A DNA stretch of 11,871 nucleotides from Chitinophagaceae bacterium (GTDB lineage: Bacteria > Bacteroidota > Bacteroidia > Chitinophagales > Chitinophagaceae). Where the stretch lies: the NCBI GenBank assembly GCA_947452875.1, contig CANGEZ010000041.1:1-11871 (forward strand), written 5' to 3'. The notes under the pieces are model-generated. The model worked only from the letters and a program-made list of their open reading frames with translations, was not told the DNA's origin and ran no database searches. This document shows positions 5,228 to 11,871 of the stretch, in pieces (the stretch's first letter is position 1; each line of letters starts with the position of its first letter). The position numbers were made by a program, and so were the translations under genes.

Positions 5228-6592
5228 TTACATTTCAGCAAAAAACTTATGAAAATAAGGGATGGTCTCAATACCCTTGTAATAATTGGCTACATCGTAT
5301 TTTTCATTAGGACTGTGCAAATTATCGCTATCCAAACCGAAGCCCATAAATACTACTTTTAACCCCAACTCTTTTTCGAACAATGAACAAATAGGAATAC
5401 TTCCCCCACCTCTCACAGGAATTGGTGCTTTGCCAAAAGTGGCTTCCATGGCTTTCGCGGCTGCCTGATAAGGCTTGCTGTCGATTGGGGTGATATAAGG
5501 TTCACCACCATGATGTAACTCGGCTTTTATAGTAACATTAGCAGGTGCGATTTTCATAAGATGGTTGATAATCAAGTCGGCCATCTTCTTTGAAATTTGA
5601 TTGGGAACCAAACGGGCAGAAATTTTTGCATGTGCTTTTGAAGGTAAAACAGTTTTAGCACCTTCACCGGTATAGCCTCCCCAGATGCCATTCAATTCAA
5701 TAGTTGGTCTGATACCGGTTCTTTCATTTGTAGTAAATCCTTTTTCACCCCATAATTCTTTTACACCTAAATCATCAGCATATTCTTTTTCATTGAATGG
5801 TGCTTTAGCCATTAATTCTCTTTCCGCAGGTGTGGCTTCAAGCACATCATCATAAAATCCGGGTATGGTTACATGATTGTTTTCATCATGTAATGAAGCA
5901 ATCATTTTTGCTAAAATAGTAATTGGGTTGGCTACCGCTCCTCCATAAACGCCGCTGTGTAAATCTCTGTTTGGGCCTGTAACTTCTACTTCAATATAAC
6001 TTAAACCACGAACGCCAACATCGATACTTGGGGTTTCTAAACTGATCATGGCAGAGTCGCTGATTAAAACACAATCTGCTTTTAAAAGTTCTTTATGTTC
6101 TGCAACAAACTTTCCTAAATTGGGAGAGCCTACTTCTTCTTCTCCTTCTATACAAAATTTGACATTGCAAGCTAATGAGTTTGTTTGTACCATAGTTTCA
6201 AAGGCTTTCACGTGCATGTACATTTGACCTTTGTCATCGCAACTTCCTCTTGCATAAATTTTGCCATCAACAATGGTAGGATCAAATGGGTCGTGTTTCC
6301 ATAATTCCAAAGGCTCTGCAGGTTGAACATCATAATGACCATAAACCAAAACAGTTGGTTTTGATGGATCAAATATTTTTTCGCCAAATACAATTGGGTG
6401 CCCTGCTGTAGGATAAATTTCAACTGTATCAGCTCCTGCTTCGAGCAATCTTTGTTTGATAGCTTCGGCACATTTTATCATGTCGCCTTTGTGCTCTGAC
6501 TTCGCACTTACGCTTGGTATGCGCAACAATTCAAAGAGTTCATTTAAGAATCTTTCTTTGTTTTTTTCTTGATAATCTTTCCAGATTTGCAT
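5228..6592 (-). CDS. M20-family metallodipeptidase
   Basis: A 454-aa di-zinc peptidase of family M20, closest in appearance to the carnosinase/CNDP-like dipeptidases. Visible active-site features: LVYGHYDVQPAEP with metal ligand H86 and catalytic-site D88, the bridging aspartate in YARGSCDDKGQ (D119), the IEGEEEVGSPN block (148-157) carrying the general-base glutamate, the later ISDSAM aspartate, the dimerisation-domain DLHSGVYGG segment, and the terminal HSPNEKY histidine. Length is full. No signal peptide is seen, so it is probably cytoplasmic and cleaves dipeptides or short peptides. It is transcribed alone: a -7 box lies upstream and a hairpin downstream. Exact substrate preference cannot be read from sequence. 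Confidence 0.92.
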   Translation of the reverse strand: MQIWKDYQEKNKERFLNELFELLRIPSVSAKSEHKGDMIKCAEAIKQRLLEAGADTVEIYPTAGHPIVFGEKIFDPSKPTVLVYGHYDVQPAEPLELWKHDPFDPTIVDGKIYARGSCDDKGQMYMHVKAFETMVQTNSLACNVKFCIEGEEEVGSPNLGKFVAEHKELLKADCVLISDSAMISLETPSIDVGVRGLSYIEVEVTGPNRDLHSGVYGGAVANPITILAKMIASLHDENNHVTIPGFYDDVLEATPAERELMAKAPFNEKEYADDLGVKELWGEKGFTTNERTGIRPTIELNGIWGGYTGEGAKTVLPSKAHAKISARLVPNQISKKMADLIINHLMKIAPANVTIKAELHHGGEPYITPIDSKPYQAAAKAMEATFGKAPIPVRGGGSIPICSLFEKELGLKVVFMGFGLDSDNLHSPNEKYDVANYYKGIETIPYFHKFFAEM

Positions 6593-6627
6593 ATTTATAT
6601 TTTTGTAAATAAAAAATTAGAAGAGCA

Positions 6628-6635
6628 CAAATGTA
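6628..6635 (-). promoter_or_regulatory. -7 promoter box for the dipeptidase gene
   Basis: The minus strand reads TACATTTG here, a perfect TAnnTTTG match, 35 bp upstream of the start codon. No clear TTG is present at -33, only T-rich sequence. Confidence 0.45.
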
Positions 6636-6760
6636 TTGTATTTGTGAAATAAAAAAATAGACCATTCAACAATTATAAATGTGGAAAACTTATTTAGTTT
6701 TATGAATGATAAATTAAACAAAAGCAATTTACTTTGCGCCACAATTGTTTAATCAATTTA

Positions 6761-6815
6761 TCAGCCTTTGCCACCGGGTTTGGAAGCTTTTCAAATCCGG
6801 TTCCGCAAGGGCTGA
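6761..6815. repeat. GC-rich two-tier imperfect palindrome downstream of the superoxide dismutase gene
   Basis: The outer arms TCAGCCTTTGC (6761-6771) and GCAAGGGCTGA (6805-6815) pair over 11 bp with one wobble. The inner arms ACCGGGTTTG (6773-6782) and CAAATCCGGT (6792-6801) pair over 10 bp with one wobble. The structure is far more GC-rich than its AT-rich surroundings and begins 22 bp past the stop of the dismutase gene. It lacks a T-run, so it may be an mRNA 3' stabiliser, a REP-like element or a weak terminator. Confidence 0.65.
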
Positions 6816-6837
6816 GCCTATTTTAAGAAGTAGCATA

Positions 6838-7599
6838 TTAAATGGCACTATATCTTTTCTGCACATATTCCCAGTTTACCACGTTCCACCAGTTTTCAAT
6901 ATAATCAGCTCTTTTGTTTTGATATTTTAGGTAATAAGCATGTTCCCATACGTCAAGACATAAAACCGGAAATCCTTTTATTTCCATTCCATTTACATCC
7001 ATCAAAGGGTTGTCTTGATTAGCAGTGCTTCCAACAATCAATTCGCTTTTTTCATTTTTACATAGCCAAGCCCAACCACTTCCAAATCTGTTTTTTCCAG
7101 CATCAGCAAATTGTTTTTTAAACTCAGTAAAACTGCCGAATTTCTTTTCAATGGCTTTCATCAAAATGCCGTCTGGTGTATTGTCGTTTGTTTTTGGACG
7201 CATACATTGCCAGAACATTTCGTGGTTGTAATGTCCGCCTGCATTGTTTCTGAATTTAGTAGCGTATTTGGAAACTTCAGGCAATAACACTTCAAGAGAC
7301 TTACTCGTGTCTATATTTTCTGTTGTTGCAGCATCTTTAAGATTCTTTGAATAAGCAGCTGCGTGTTTAGAATAGTGAATTTCCATTGTAGTGGCATCAA
7401 TCACATTTTCAAGCGCATCGTAATTATAGGGGAGAGGCTCTTGATTGAACCCTGTATGAAAAGAATTGATTTTTATTTTTTTAGTTGGAGAACAGGATTC
7501 AAGAAGCGAACTGATGCCTTGAAGTCCAAATGCTATCATGGCAGTACCTGCAGCTGTGTTTTTAATAAAAGCCCTTCTGTTGTTTGTTGAATTATTCAT
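6838..7599 (-). CDS. sodA: Exported superoxide dismutase, Mn-type
   Basis: A 253-aa Fe/Mn-family superoxide dismutase with an N-terminal export signal. Residues 8-13 (RRAFIK) and the following hydrophobic stretch to about 32 look like a twin-arginine signal, and LLESC (32-36) could be a lipobox with C36 as the modified residue. The mature enzyme carries the four metal ligands H75 (in MEIHYSKH), H126 (in HYNHEMFW), D216 and H220 (in DVWEHAYY). The NNAGGH and TANQDNPLM segments match the Mn-dependent type, although metal use cannot be proven from sequence. Tat export would fit a metal loaded in the cytoplasm. Its start overlaps the last 8 bases of the upstream permease gene, so the two are probably cotranscribed. 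Confidence 0.92.
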   Translation of the reverse strand: MNNSTNNRRAFIKNTAAGTAMIAFGLQGISSLLESCSPTKKIKINSFHTGFNQEPLPYNYDALENVIDATTMEIHYSKHAAAYSKNLKDAATTENIDTSKSLEVLLPEVSKYATKFRNNAGGHYNHEMFWQCMRPKTNDNTPDGILMKAIEKKFGSFTEFKKQFADAGKNRFGSGWAWLCKNEKSELIVGSTANQDNPLMDVNGMEIKGFPVLCLDVWEHAYYLKYQNKRADYIENWWNVVNWEYVQKRYSAI

Positions 7600-9031
7600 A
7601 TGAAACTGATTGATTATTTTTCTTGAATATAGCTTTTATTTTTTTTATTTGCCTTGTGTAAAAATCTTTATTGAACAATTGTGAATCATTCATGGCTTTA
7701 TATGTAAGAAATGTTCCTATAGGAGCAAGTACAATAATCGCTAGCCACATACCGACAATTGGAGATAAGATATCTTGTTTTACAAATTTCTCTCCAAATA
7801 AACTCAGCAGATGGAAAATCAAAAAGAAAACAATAGCCACAACCAAAGGCATACCCAATCCACCTTTTCTGATGATAGCGCCCAAAGGAGCACCGATGAA
7901 AAATAAAATCAAACAAGCCAATGAAATTGAATATTTTTTGTGCCATTCAATCAAATGCATAGTGATGTCTTTTTCTTTTACTTCTTTATCAACATTAAAT
8001 TGATTGATGCTTGATTTGATTGATGCGATTTTATTTAAAGCATATTGTTTGATTTTGTTGTTGATCGAATCCGAAAACATTTTATTGTAATCATCTAGTT
8101 GAGTTTTGGGTTTAGACTGCTTCCAGATTTTTTCAGGTAGTGCCGCATAAATCAACTCATTATGTTTTATTTTATCAAAAGTTTTATCTAATTGTTTTCT
8201 ATCCTTTTTTAAAGAATCAATATTAAAACTCAGTTGACGTGCACTCAGCATTTTAAAATTCTTACTGAAAATACTATCGTTAGTTTGTTGCTTTTGAAGC
8301 ACACTTAAATCAAATAATTTTTTGAATTCTTTAAAACCAAGTCTTGTATATTCAGTGGAGCTGTCGCTAAGATTTCCTCTTTCCTGATATCGATATCCAT
8401 TTTCGAGATTGAATTCAAGATATTTTTCATCGTCTGATATTTTCATAACCCCTTTCTCAGCAACGATGCAATTATCCTGAACTGAATTGTTTTGTTCGAA
8501 GATGATGATGTTGTGAATGGTTCTGCCATCACTATCTTTTTTACCAACCTTGATGGCATAATTTGGAATATGTGTAAAGAAGACACCTTCCTTTAAATCG
8601 AATGCAGGTTTTTTAACGTAAATATCGGTGTAAAGTGTAGTGAATTTTAAATTGGCATATGGGATCACATAATTAGCAAAAAGAAATGTAATGCCACAAA
8701 GCAAAATAGTTAACCAAATTAATGGCCTCATAAATCTGAGTAAAGAAATCCCAGAAGACTTTATGGCTACCAGTTCAAAACTTTCTCCCAAATTTCCGAA
8801 AGTCATGATGGAAGAAATGAGAATGGCAATGGGCATGGCCAGCATTAGCAAAGAAGCACATGCGTACCAAAGAAATTGACAAATAGTAATGAAATCAAGT
8901 CCTTTTCCTACCAAATCATCCAGGTACTTCCAAAGTCCCTGCATCATCAGTACAAAAAATGCAATAAAAAAGGTTATTACAAAAGGTCCGATAAAGGACT
9001 TTAAAATGAGTTTATCTAATTTCTTAATCAT
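7592..9031 (-). CDS. LptF/LptG-family lipopolysaccharide export permease
   Basis: A 479-aa inner-membrane protein of the YjgP/YjgQ (LptF/LptG) family. Six membrane segments are visible: about 14-31, 48-75 and 101-122 at the N-terminus, and about 366-384, 394-413 and 423-445 at the C-terminus. Between them is a large periplasmic region whose first part (about 125-240) should be the beta-jellyroll, followed by a Lys/Asp-rich, probably helical insert (about 245-350) that makes the protein longer than the roughly 360-residue E. coli proteins. The GNLGESFELVAIKSSGISLLRFMRPL segment (79-104) is the classic coupling-helix region that contacts the LptB ATPase. It works in the Lpt complex that extracts LPS for transport to the outer membrane. 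LptF and LptG cannot be told apart here. Confidence 0.92.
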   Translation of the reverse strand: MIKKLDKLILKSFIGPFVITFFIAFFVLMMQGLWKYLDDLVGKGLDFITICQFLWYACASLLMLAMPIAILISSIMTFGNLGESFELVAIKSSGISLLRFMRPLIWLTILLCGITFLFANYVIPYANLKFTTLYTDIYVKKPAFDLKEGVFFTHIPNYAIKVGKKDSDGRTIHNIIIFEQNNSVQDNCIVAEKGVMKISDDEKYLEFNLENGYRYQERGNLSDSSTEYTRLGFKEFKKLFDLSVLQKQQTNDSIFSKNFKMLSARQLSFNIDSLKKDRKQLDKTFDKIKHNELIYAALPEKIWKQSKPKTQLDDYNKMFSDSINNKIKQYALNKIASIKSSINQFNVDKEVKEKDITMHLIEWHKKYSISLACLILFFIGAPLGAIIRKGGLGMPLVVAIVFFLIFHLLSLFGEKFVKQDILSPIVGMWLAIIVLAPIGTFLTYKAMNDSQLFNKDFYTRQIKKIKAIFKKNNQSVSYE

Positions 9032-9043
9032 TGTCTAGGCAGA

Positions 9044-9051
9044 CAAAATTA
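9044..9051 (-). promoter_or_regulatory. -7 promoter box for the permease-dismutase operon
   Basis: The minus strand reads TAATTTTG, a perfect TAnnTTTG match, only 12 bp upstream of the permease start codon, so the leader would be very short. No clear -33 TTG is visible. The call is tentative. Confidence 0.35.
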
Positions 9052-9100
9052 ATCCTTTATGAGATGGTATTGAAAATAATTAGTAACCAGTGTCTAGCAC

Positions 9101-9144
9101 CCAGTATCCAGCATCCAGTATCCAGCATCCAGCTTATCCAGCAT
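9101..9144. repeat. Heptamer tandem repeat (CCAG[C/T]AT)n
   Basis: Six units in succession: CCAGTAT, CCAGCAT, CCAGTAT, CCAGCAT, a 9-base variant CCAGCTTAT, and CCAGCAT. A more degenerate part extends left to about 9087. The array ends 5 bp short of the stop of the START-like gene. Confidence 0.85.
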
Positions 9145-9148
9145 TCCC

Positions 9149-9529
9149 CTAACTCCCCAATCTATGAAACAAATCCTTTACCTGATATTCCCAAAGTTGG
9201 CTTTGGTCTTTGATTTCTTTTTTATCAGCGAAGTCTTTGATGACTAAAACAGTTTGGTTGGTAACTTCTGATTTTATAATGGAGAATTCGAAATATTCAT
9301 CTTTTGCCATATGACTCCATCTGAAACGGATAAATTTATCTTGTTCTTTTTCTAGTAACACCGCTTTTTCTTCAGTGCCATTCCATGAAAAGCTGTAAAC
9401 GCCGTCTCTTTCGTCAACTTTATCTGCAAACCACTCTTGCATAGCAGCCGGACTGGTTAAGAATTCATAAAGAATGCTGGGAGAGCATCTGATAGGGTAT
9501 TCTAATGTGTATAAAACTTTCTTGCTCAT
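9149..9529 (-). CDS. START-like (AHSA1/SRPBCC-type) domain protein
   Basis: A 126-aa protein matching a small START-like family widespread in Bacteroidota. Visible landmarks are the opening KKVLYTLEYPIRCSPSILYEFLTSP, then MQEWFADKV, FSWNGTEEKAVLL, FIRFRW, a YFEFSI strand, and the terminal LWEYQVKDLFHRLGS helix. The SRPBCC fold has a deep hydrophobic pocket, but no ligand or function is established for this family. ATG 9529 is chosen because the family starts at this MSKK position; the frame stays open 22 codons upstream without family similarity. It is an independent unit upstream of the permease operon, separated by the heptamer repeat array. Confidence 0.85.
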   Translation of the reverse strand: MSKKVLYTLEYPIRCSPSILYEFLTSPAAMQEWFADKVDERDGVYSFSWNGTEEKAVLLEKEQDKFIRFRWSHMAKDEYFEFSIIKSEVTNQTVLVIKDFADKKEIKDQSQLWEYQVKDLFHRLGS

Positions 9530-9556
9530 ATCTAACTGGTTAAACCTTGTACAATG

Positions 9557-9587
9557 CAATAATAGATAATTAATTGACTTAACAAAA
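9557..9587 (-). promoter_or_regulatory. Candidate promoter of the START-like gene
   Basis: The minus strand has TTTTG (9583-9587), an 18-bp spacer, and TATTATTG (9557-9564), which differs from TAnnTTTG at one position. Spacing suits the Bacteroidota -33/-7 arrangement. The -7 box lies 27 bp upstream of the start codon. Confidence 0.45.
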
Positions 9588-9766
9588 CAATTCAATATTT
9601 TTTTTTGAACATTCTGTCAAATAACATTAAATGACTGTTGAAAAAACAGTTTATGAAACGTTTTAAAATATAAATATAGAGCTACATACAATAAATACTA
9701 TGATTTACGTTATAAGCAATGGAAACTTCTTTCAGAAAATTAAAAACCTAAAAAAAACTACTACCC

Positions 9767-10642
9767 ATGAGTATGCGTCAACTTAAAATCTCAAAATCCA
9801 TTACCAATCGCGAAAGTGAAAGTCTTGAAAAATATTTACAGGAAATAGGTAAAGTGGAGTTAATTTCCCCGGAAGAAGAAGCTAGATTAGCCGTTTTGAT
9901 AAGAAAAGGCGATCAGCGTGCTTTAGACAGATTAACGAAAGCCAACTTGAGATTTGTTGTTTCAGTGGCAAAACAATATCAAAATCAAGGTTTAACCCTT
10001 TCTGACCTGATCAATGAAGGCAATTTAGGATTGATTAAAGCGGCGCAGAAATTTGATGAAACCAGAGGTTTTAAATTTATTTCATATGCTGTTTGGTGGA
10101 TTCGTCAGTCCATACTTCAGGCATTGGCCGAACAATCAAGAATTGTAAGATTGCCTTTAAATAAAGTGGGATTATCGAGCAAAATCAGCAAAGCTTTTTC
10201 GCAACTAGAACAAGAATATGAAAGAGAACCGACCCCTGAAGAAATTGCCGTAATGATTGATGTAGATATTCAGGAAGTAGCTGCCACAATGAATGTCGGT
10301 GCGAAACACATTAGTGTAGATCAGCCTTTGATAGATGGAGAAGATGGTTCATTAATCGATATCATGGAGAATAAAAATGCAGTTGGAGTGGATGAAAATT
10401 TACTGGTAACTGTTTCTTTAAATACAGAATTGAAAAGAACGCTGGATACCTTAACTCCAAGACAAAAAGAAGTAATCGTTTATTTCTTCGGAATTGGCAT
10501 CGACCATCCATTAAGCTTGGAAGATATTGGCGAAAGATACAATCTCACTAGAGAAAGAGTTCGCCAAATTAAAGACAAAGCATTAACCAAATTACGTGAG
10601 ACTTCTCAAAGTCATTTGTTGAGAGGTTTCTTAGGAGCATAA
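9767..10642 (+). CDS. rpoD: Primary RNA polymerase sigma factor (RpoD, Bacteroidota type)
   Basis: A 291-aa sigma-70 factor lacking the long region 1.1 of proteobacterial RpoD, as is normal for Bacteroidota. Region 1.2 is about 18-28 (ESLEKYLQEIG). Region 2 is about 56-127 (TKANLRFVVSVAKQYQNQGL, then FDETRGFKFISYAVWWIRQSI, with the promoter-melting and -7 recognition residues). Region 3 is about 130-205. Region 4 is about 225-280, with the HTH SLEDIGERYNLTRERVRQIKDKALTKLR. It should direct transcription from the TAnnTTTG promoters seen elsewhere in the window. A second ATG at 9773 gives the family-typical MRQLKISKSITNRES and may be the true start. A 6-bp inverted repeat (ACTGTT/AACAGT, 9634-9650) lies upstream but no clear promoter was recognised. 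Confidence 0.97.
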   Translation: MSMRQLKISKSITNRESESLEKYLQEIGKVELISPEEEARLAVLIRKGDQRALDRLTKANLRFVVSVAKQYQNQGLTLSDLINEGNLGLIKAAQKFDETRGFKFISYAVWWIRQSILQALAEQSRIVRLPLNKVGLSSKISKAFSQLEQEYEREPTPEEIAVMIDVDIQEVAATMNVGAKHISVDQPLIDGEDGSLIDIMENKNAVGVDENLLVTVSLNTELKRTLDTLTPRQKEVIVYFFGIGIDHPLSLEDIGERYNLTRERVRQIKDKALTKLRETSQSHLLRGFLGA

Positions 10643-10666
10643 ACATCACAATTTCTAAACCCAAAA

Positions 10667-10692
10667 GGCCCCGGAACGTTCCCGGGGTTTTT
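10667..10692 (+). terminator. Intrinsic terminator of rpoD
   Basis: CCCC (10669-10672) pairs with GGGG (10684-10687), continued by GGAAC/GTTCC with one bulged C, and is followed by TTTTTC. It begins about 25 bp past the rpoD stop and separates rpoD from sucB. Confidence 0.85.
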
Positions 10693-10783
10693 CATTTTAC
10701 AGATTTCTTGTCAAATCCGAATAAAACTTTTTTAAAATCTTTTTTTTAACCGAAATTCGCACGGAATAAATTTTTGAGTAACA

Positions 10784-11871
10784 ATGGCTATTGAAATTAA
10801 AGTACCAACAGTTGGAGAAAGCATTAACGAAGTAACACTTGTGAAATGGTTGAAGGCCGATGGCGAATGGGCAGATCGTGATGAAGTGATTGCTGAATTG
10901 GAAAGTGAAAAAGCTACTTTCGAAATCAATGCAGAACAAGCAGGTGCTGTAAAGCAAATCGCTAAAGAAGGAGATACTTTGGCAATCGGAGATATTGTTT
11001 GTAGCATCGATACCGAAGCGGTTAAACCTGCTGGTGCTCCTGAGAAAAAAGCAGAACCTGCGAAAGAAGTTGCGCCTGCTGCAAAAGAAACTGTTGCCAC
11101 TGATGTAAAAGCTACTCCTGTTGCAGCCGCCATGATTGCGGATAAAAAAATTGACAGTAAAAAAATCACCCCTTCCGGTTCTAACGGAAAAATCATAAAA
11201 CAAGATGTTCTCGAAGCGTTAAGTCATCCTGGAAGAAAACCGGGTATTGAGTTGTTCTCAAGAAATGATCGTCCTGAAAAAATGAGCAACCTTCGTAAAA
11301 CCATCAGCAGAAGATTGGTGGAAGCGAAGAATACTACGGCCATGCTCACTACTTTCAATGAAGTGGATATGGGGCCGATTATGGAAATTAGAAAAAAATA
11401 CAAGGATAAATTTAAAGAGCAGCATGGAGTTAATTTGGGCTTCATGAGTTTCTTTACCAAAGCTTGTTGTTATGCGTTGCAGAAGTTTCCTGCTGTGAAT
11501 GCATATATAGATGGAGAAAGCATTATTTATCATGATTATTGCGATGTATCCATTGCCGTTAGTGCCCCAAAAGGCTTAGTGGTGCCGGTTATCAGAAATG
11601 CAGAAAGTTTAAGTATGGCTGAGATTGAAGCTACAGTTGTTGAACTAGCCACTAAAGCGAAAAATAATAAACTCACCGTTGAAGAAATGAGTGGAGGTAC
11701 ATTTACCATCACCAATGGCGGTATCTTCGGTTCTATGATGAGTACGCCAATTATCAATATTCCTCAAAGCGCTATTTTAGGCATGCACAATATTGTTGAT
11801 CGTCCAATGGCGGTAAATGGCCAAGTGGTGATCAAACCCATGATGTATTTGGCTTTGAGCTACGATCACAG
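10784..11871 (+). CDS. sucB: 2-oxoglutarate dehydrogenase E2 (dihydrolipoyl succinyltransferase), 3' end beyond the window
   Basis: The first 362 codons of an E2 acyltransferase, open to the window end. The lipoyl domain is 1-77 with the lipoylated lysine K43 in ESEKATF. An Ala/Pro/Lys-rich linker (80-108) follows, then the peripheral subunit-binding domain (about 110-146, TPVAAAMIADKKIDSKKITPSG), and the catalytic domain from about 165 (RKTISRRLVEAKNTTAMLTTFNEVDM). The sequence stops at SYDH, with H362 being the catalytic histidine of the usual HRxxDG motif. The GES start and the AMLTTFNEVDM stretch favour the succinyltransferase over pyruvate or branched-chain E2. It transfers succinyl groups to CoA in the TCA cycle. 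sucA, often adjacent, is not upstream here. About 45 residues should remain. Confidence 0.93.
   Translation, partial: MAIEIKVPTVGESINEVTLVKWLKADGEWADRDEVIAELESEKATFEINAEQAGAVKQIAKEGDTLAIGDIVCSIDTEAVKPAGAPEKKAEPAKEVAPAAKETVATDVKATPVAAAMIADKKIDSKKITPSGSNGKIIKQDVLEALSHPGRKPGIELFSRNDRPEKMSNLRKTISRRLVEAKNTTAMLTTFNEVDMGPIMEIRKKYKDKFKEQHGVNLGFMSFFTKACCYALQKFPAVNAYIDGESIIYHDYCDVSIAVSAPKGLVVPVIRNAESLSMAEIEATVVELATKAKNNKLTVEEMSGGTFTITNGGIFGSMMSTPIINIPQSAILGMHNIVDRPMAVNGQVVIKPMMYLALSYDH

Noticed and set aside
10697..11757. Several minus-strand open frames opposite sucB.
   Set aside because: They are antisense shadows of a clearly coding, full-family plus-strand sequence and resemble no known protein.

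Overview
The window looks like an AT-rich chromosome segment from a Bacteroidota bacterium, most likely a Chitinophagaceae-like lineage. The evidence is a short (291 aa) RpoD of the Bacteroidota type that reads closest to Chitinophagaceae versions, several TAnnTTTG (-7) promoter boxes, A-rich leaders mostly lacking Shine-Dalgarno motifs, a START-like (AHSA1-type) small protein typical of the phylum, and a macroglobulin-like/TonB-plug protein. All assignments were made by eye from translated sequence; no database search was run.

Left part (1-3820) is an accessory island of toxin-antitoxin-like cassettes. Two paralogous minus-strand ATPases (AAA_14 + DUF4143; the first cut by the window edge) form a tandem duplication with a period of 1625-1626 bp. 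They are followed on the plus strand by an mntA-hepT (MNT/HEPN) pair and a higB-higA pair. Between and around these cassettes lie four same-orientation copies (C1-C4) of a 43-48 bp intergenic repeat, so the layout is C1 - ATPase - C2 - mntA/hepT - C3 - higBA - C4. Three of the copies run into a hairpin plus T-run resembling a plus-strand terminator. In front of both ATPases is a conserved array of three TTTACA boxes spaced exactly 23 bp, plus one inverted TGTAAA box 17 bp away. This looks like a co-duplicated operator.

Right part (3950-11871) is mostly housekeeping. On the minus strand are a secreted protein with a TonB plug-like domain but no barrel, an M20 dipeptidase, an exported Mn-type superoxide dismutase whose start overlaps the end of an LptF/LptG permease gene, and a START-like protein. 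On the plus strand are rpoD with a strong terminator and the first 362 codons of sucB (2-oxoglutarate dehydrogenase E2), cut at its HR active-site motif by the window end.

The most interesting signal is the cassette array: unrelated toxin/ATPase modules punctuated by copies of one repeat, with signs of tandem duplication and local gene conversion. It resembles an integron in layout, but the repeats do not have attC geometry and no integrase is visible in the window.
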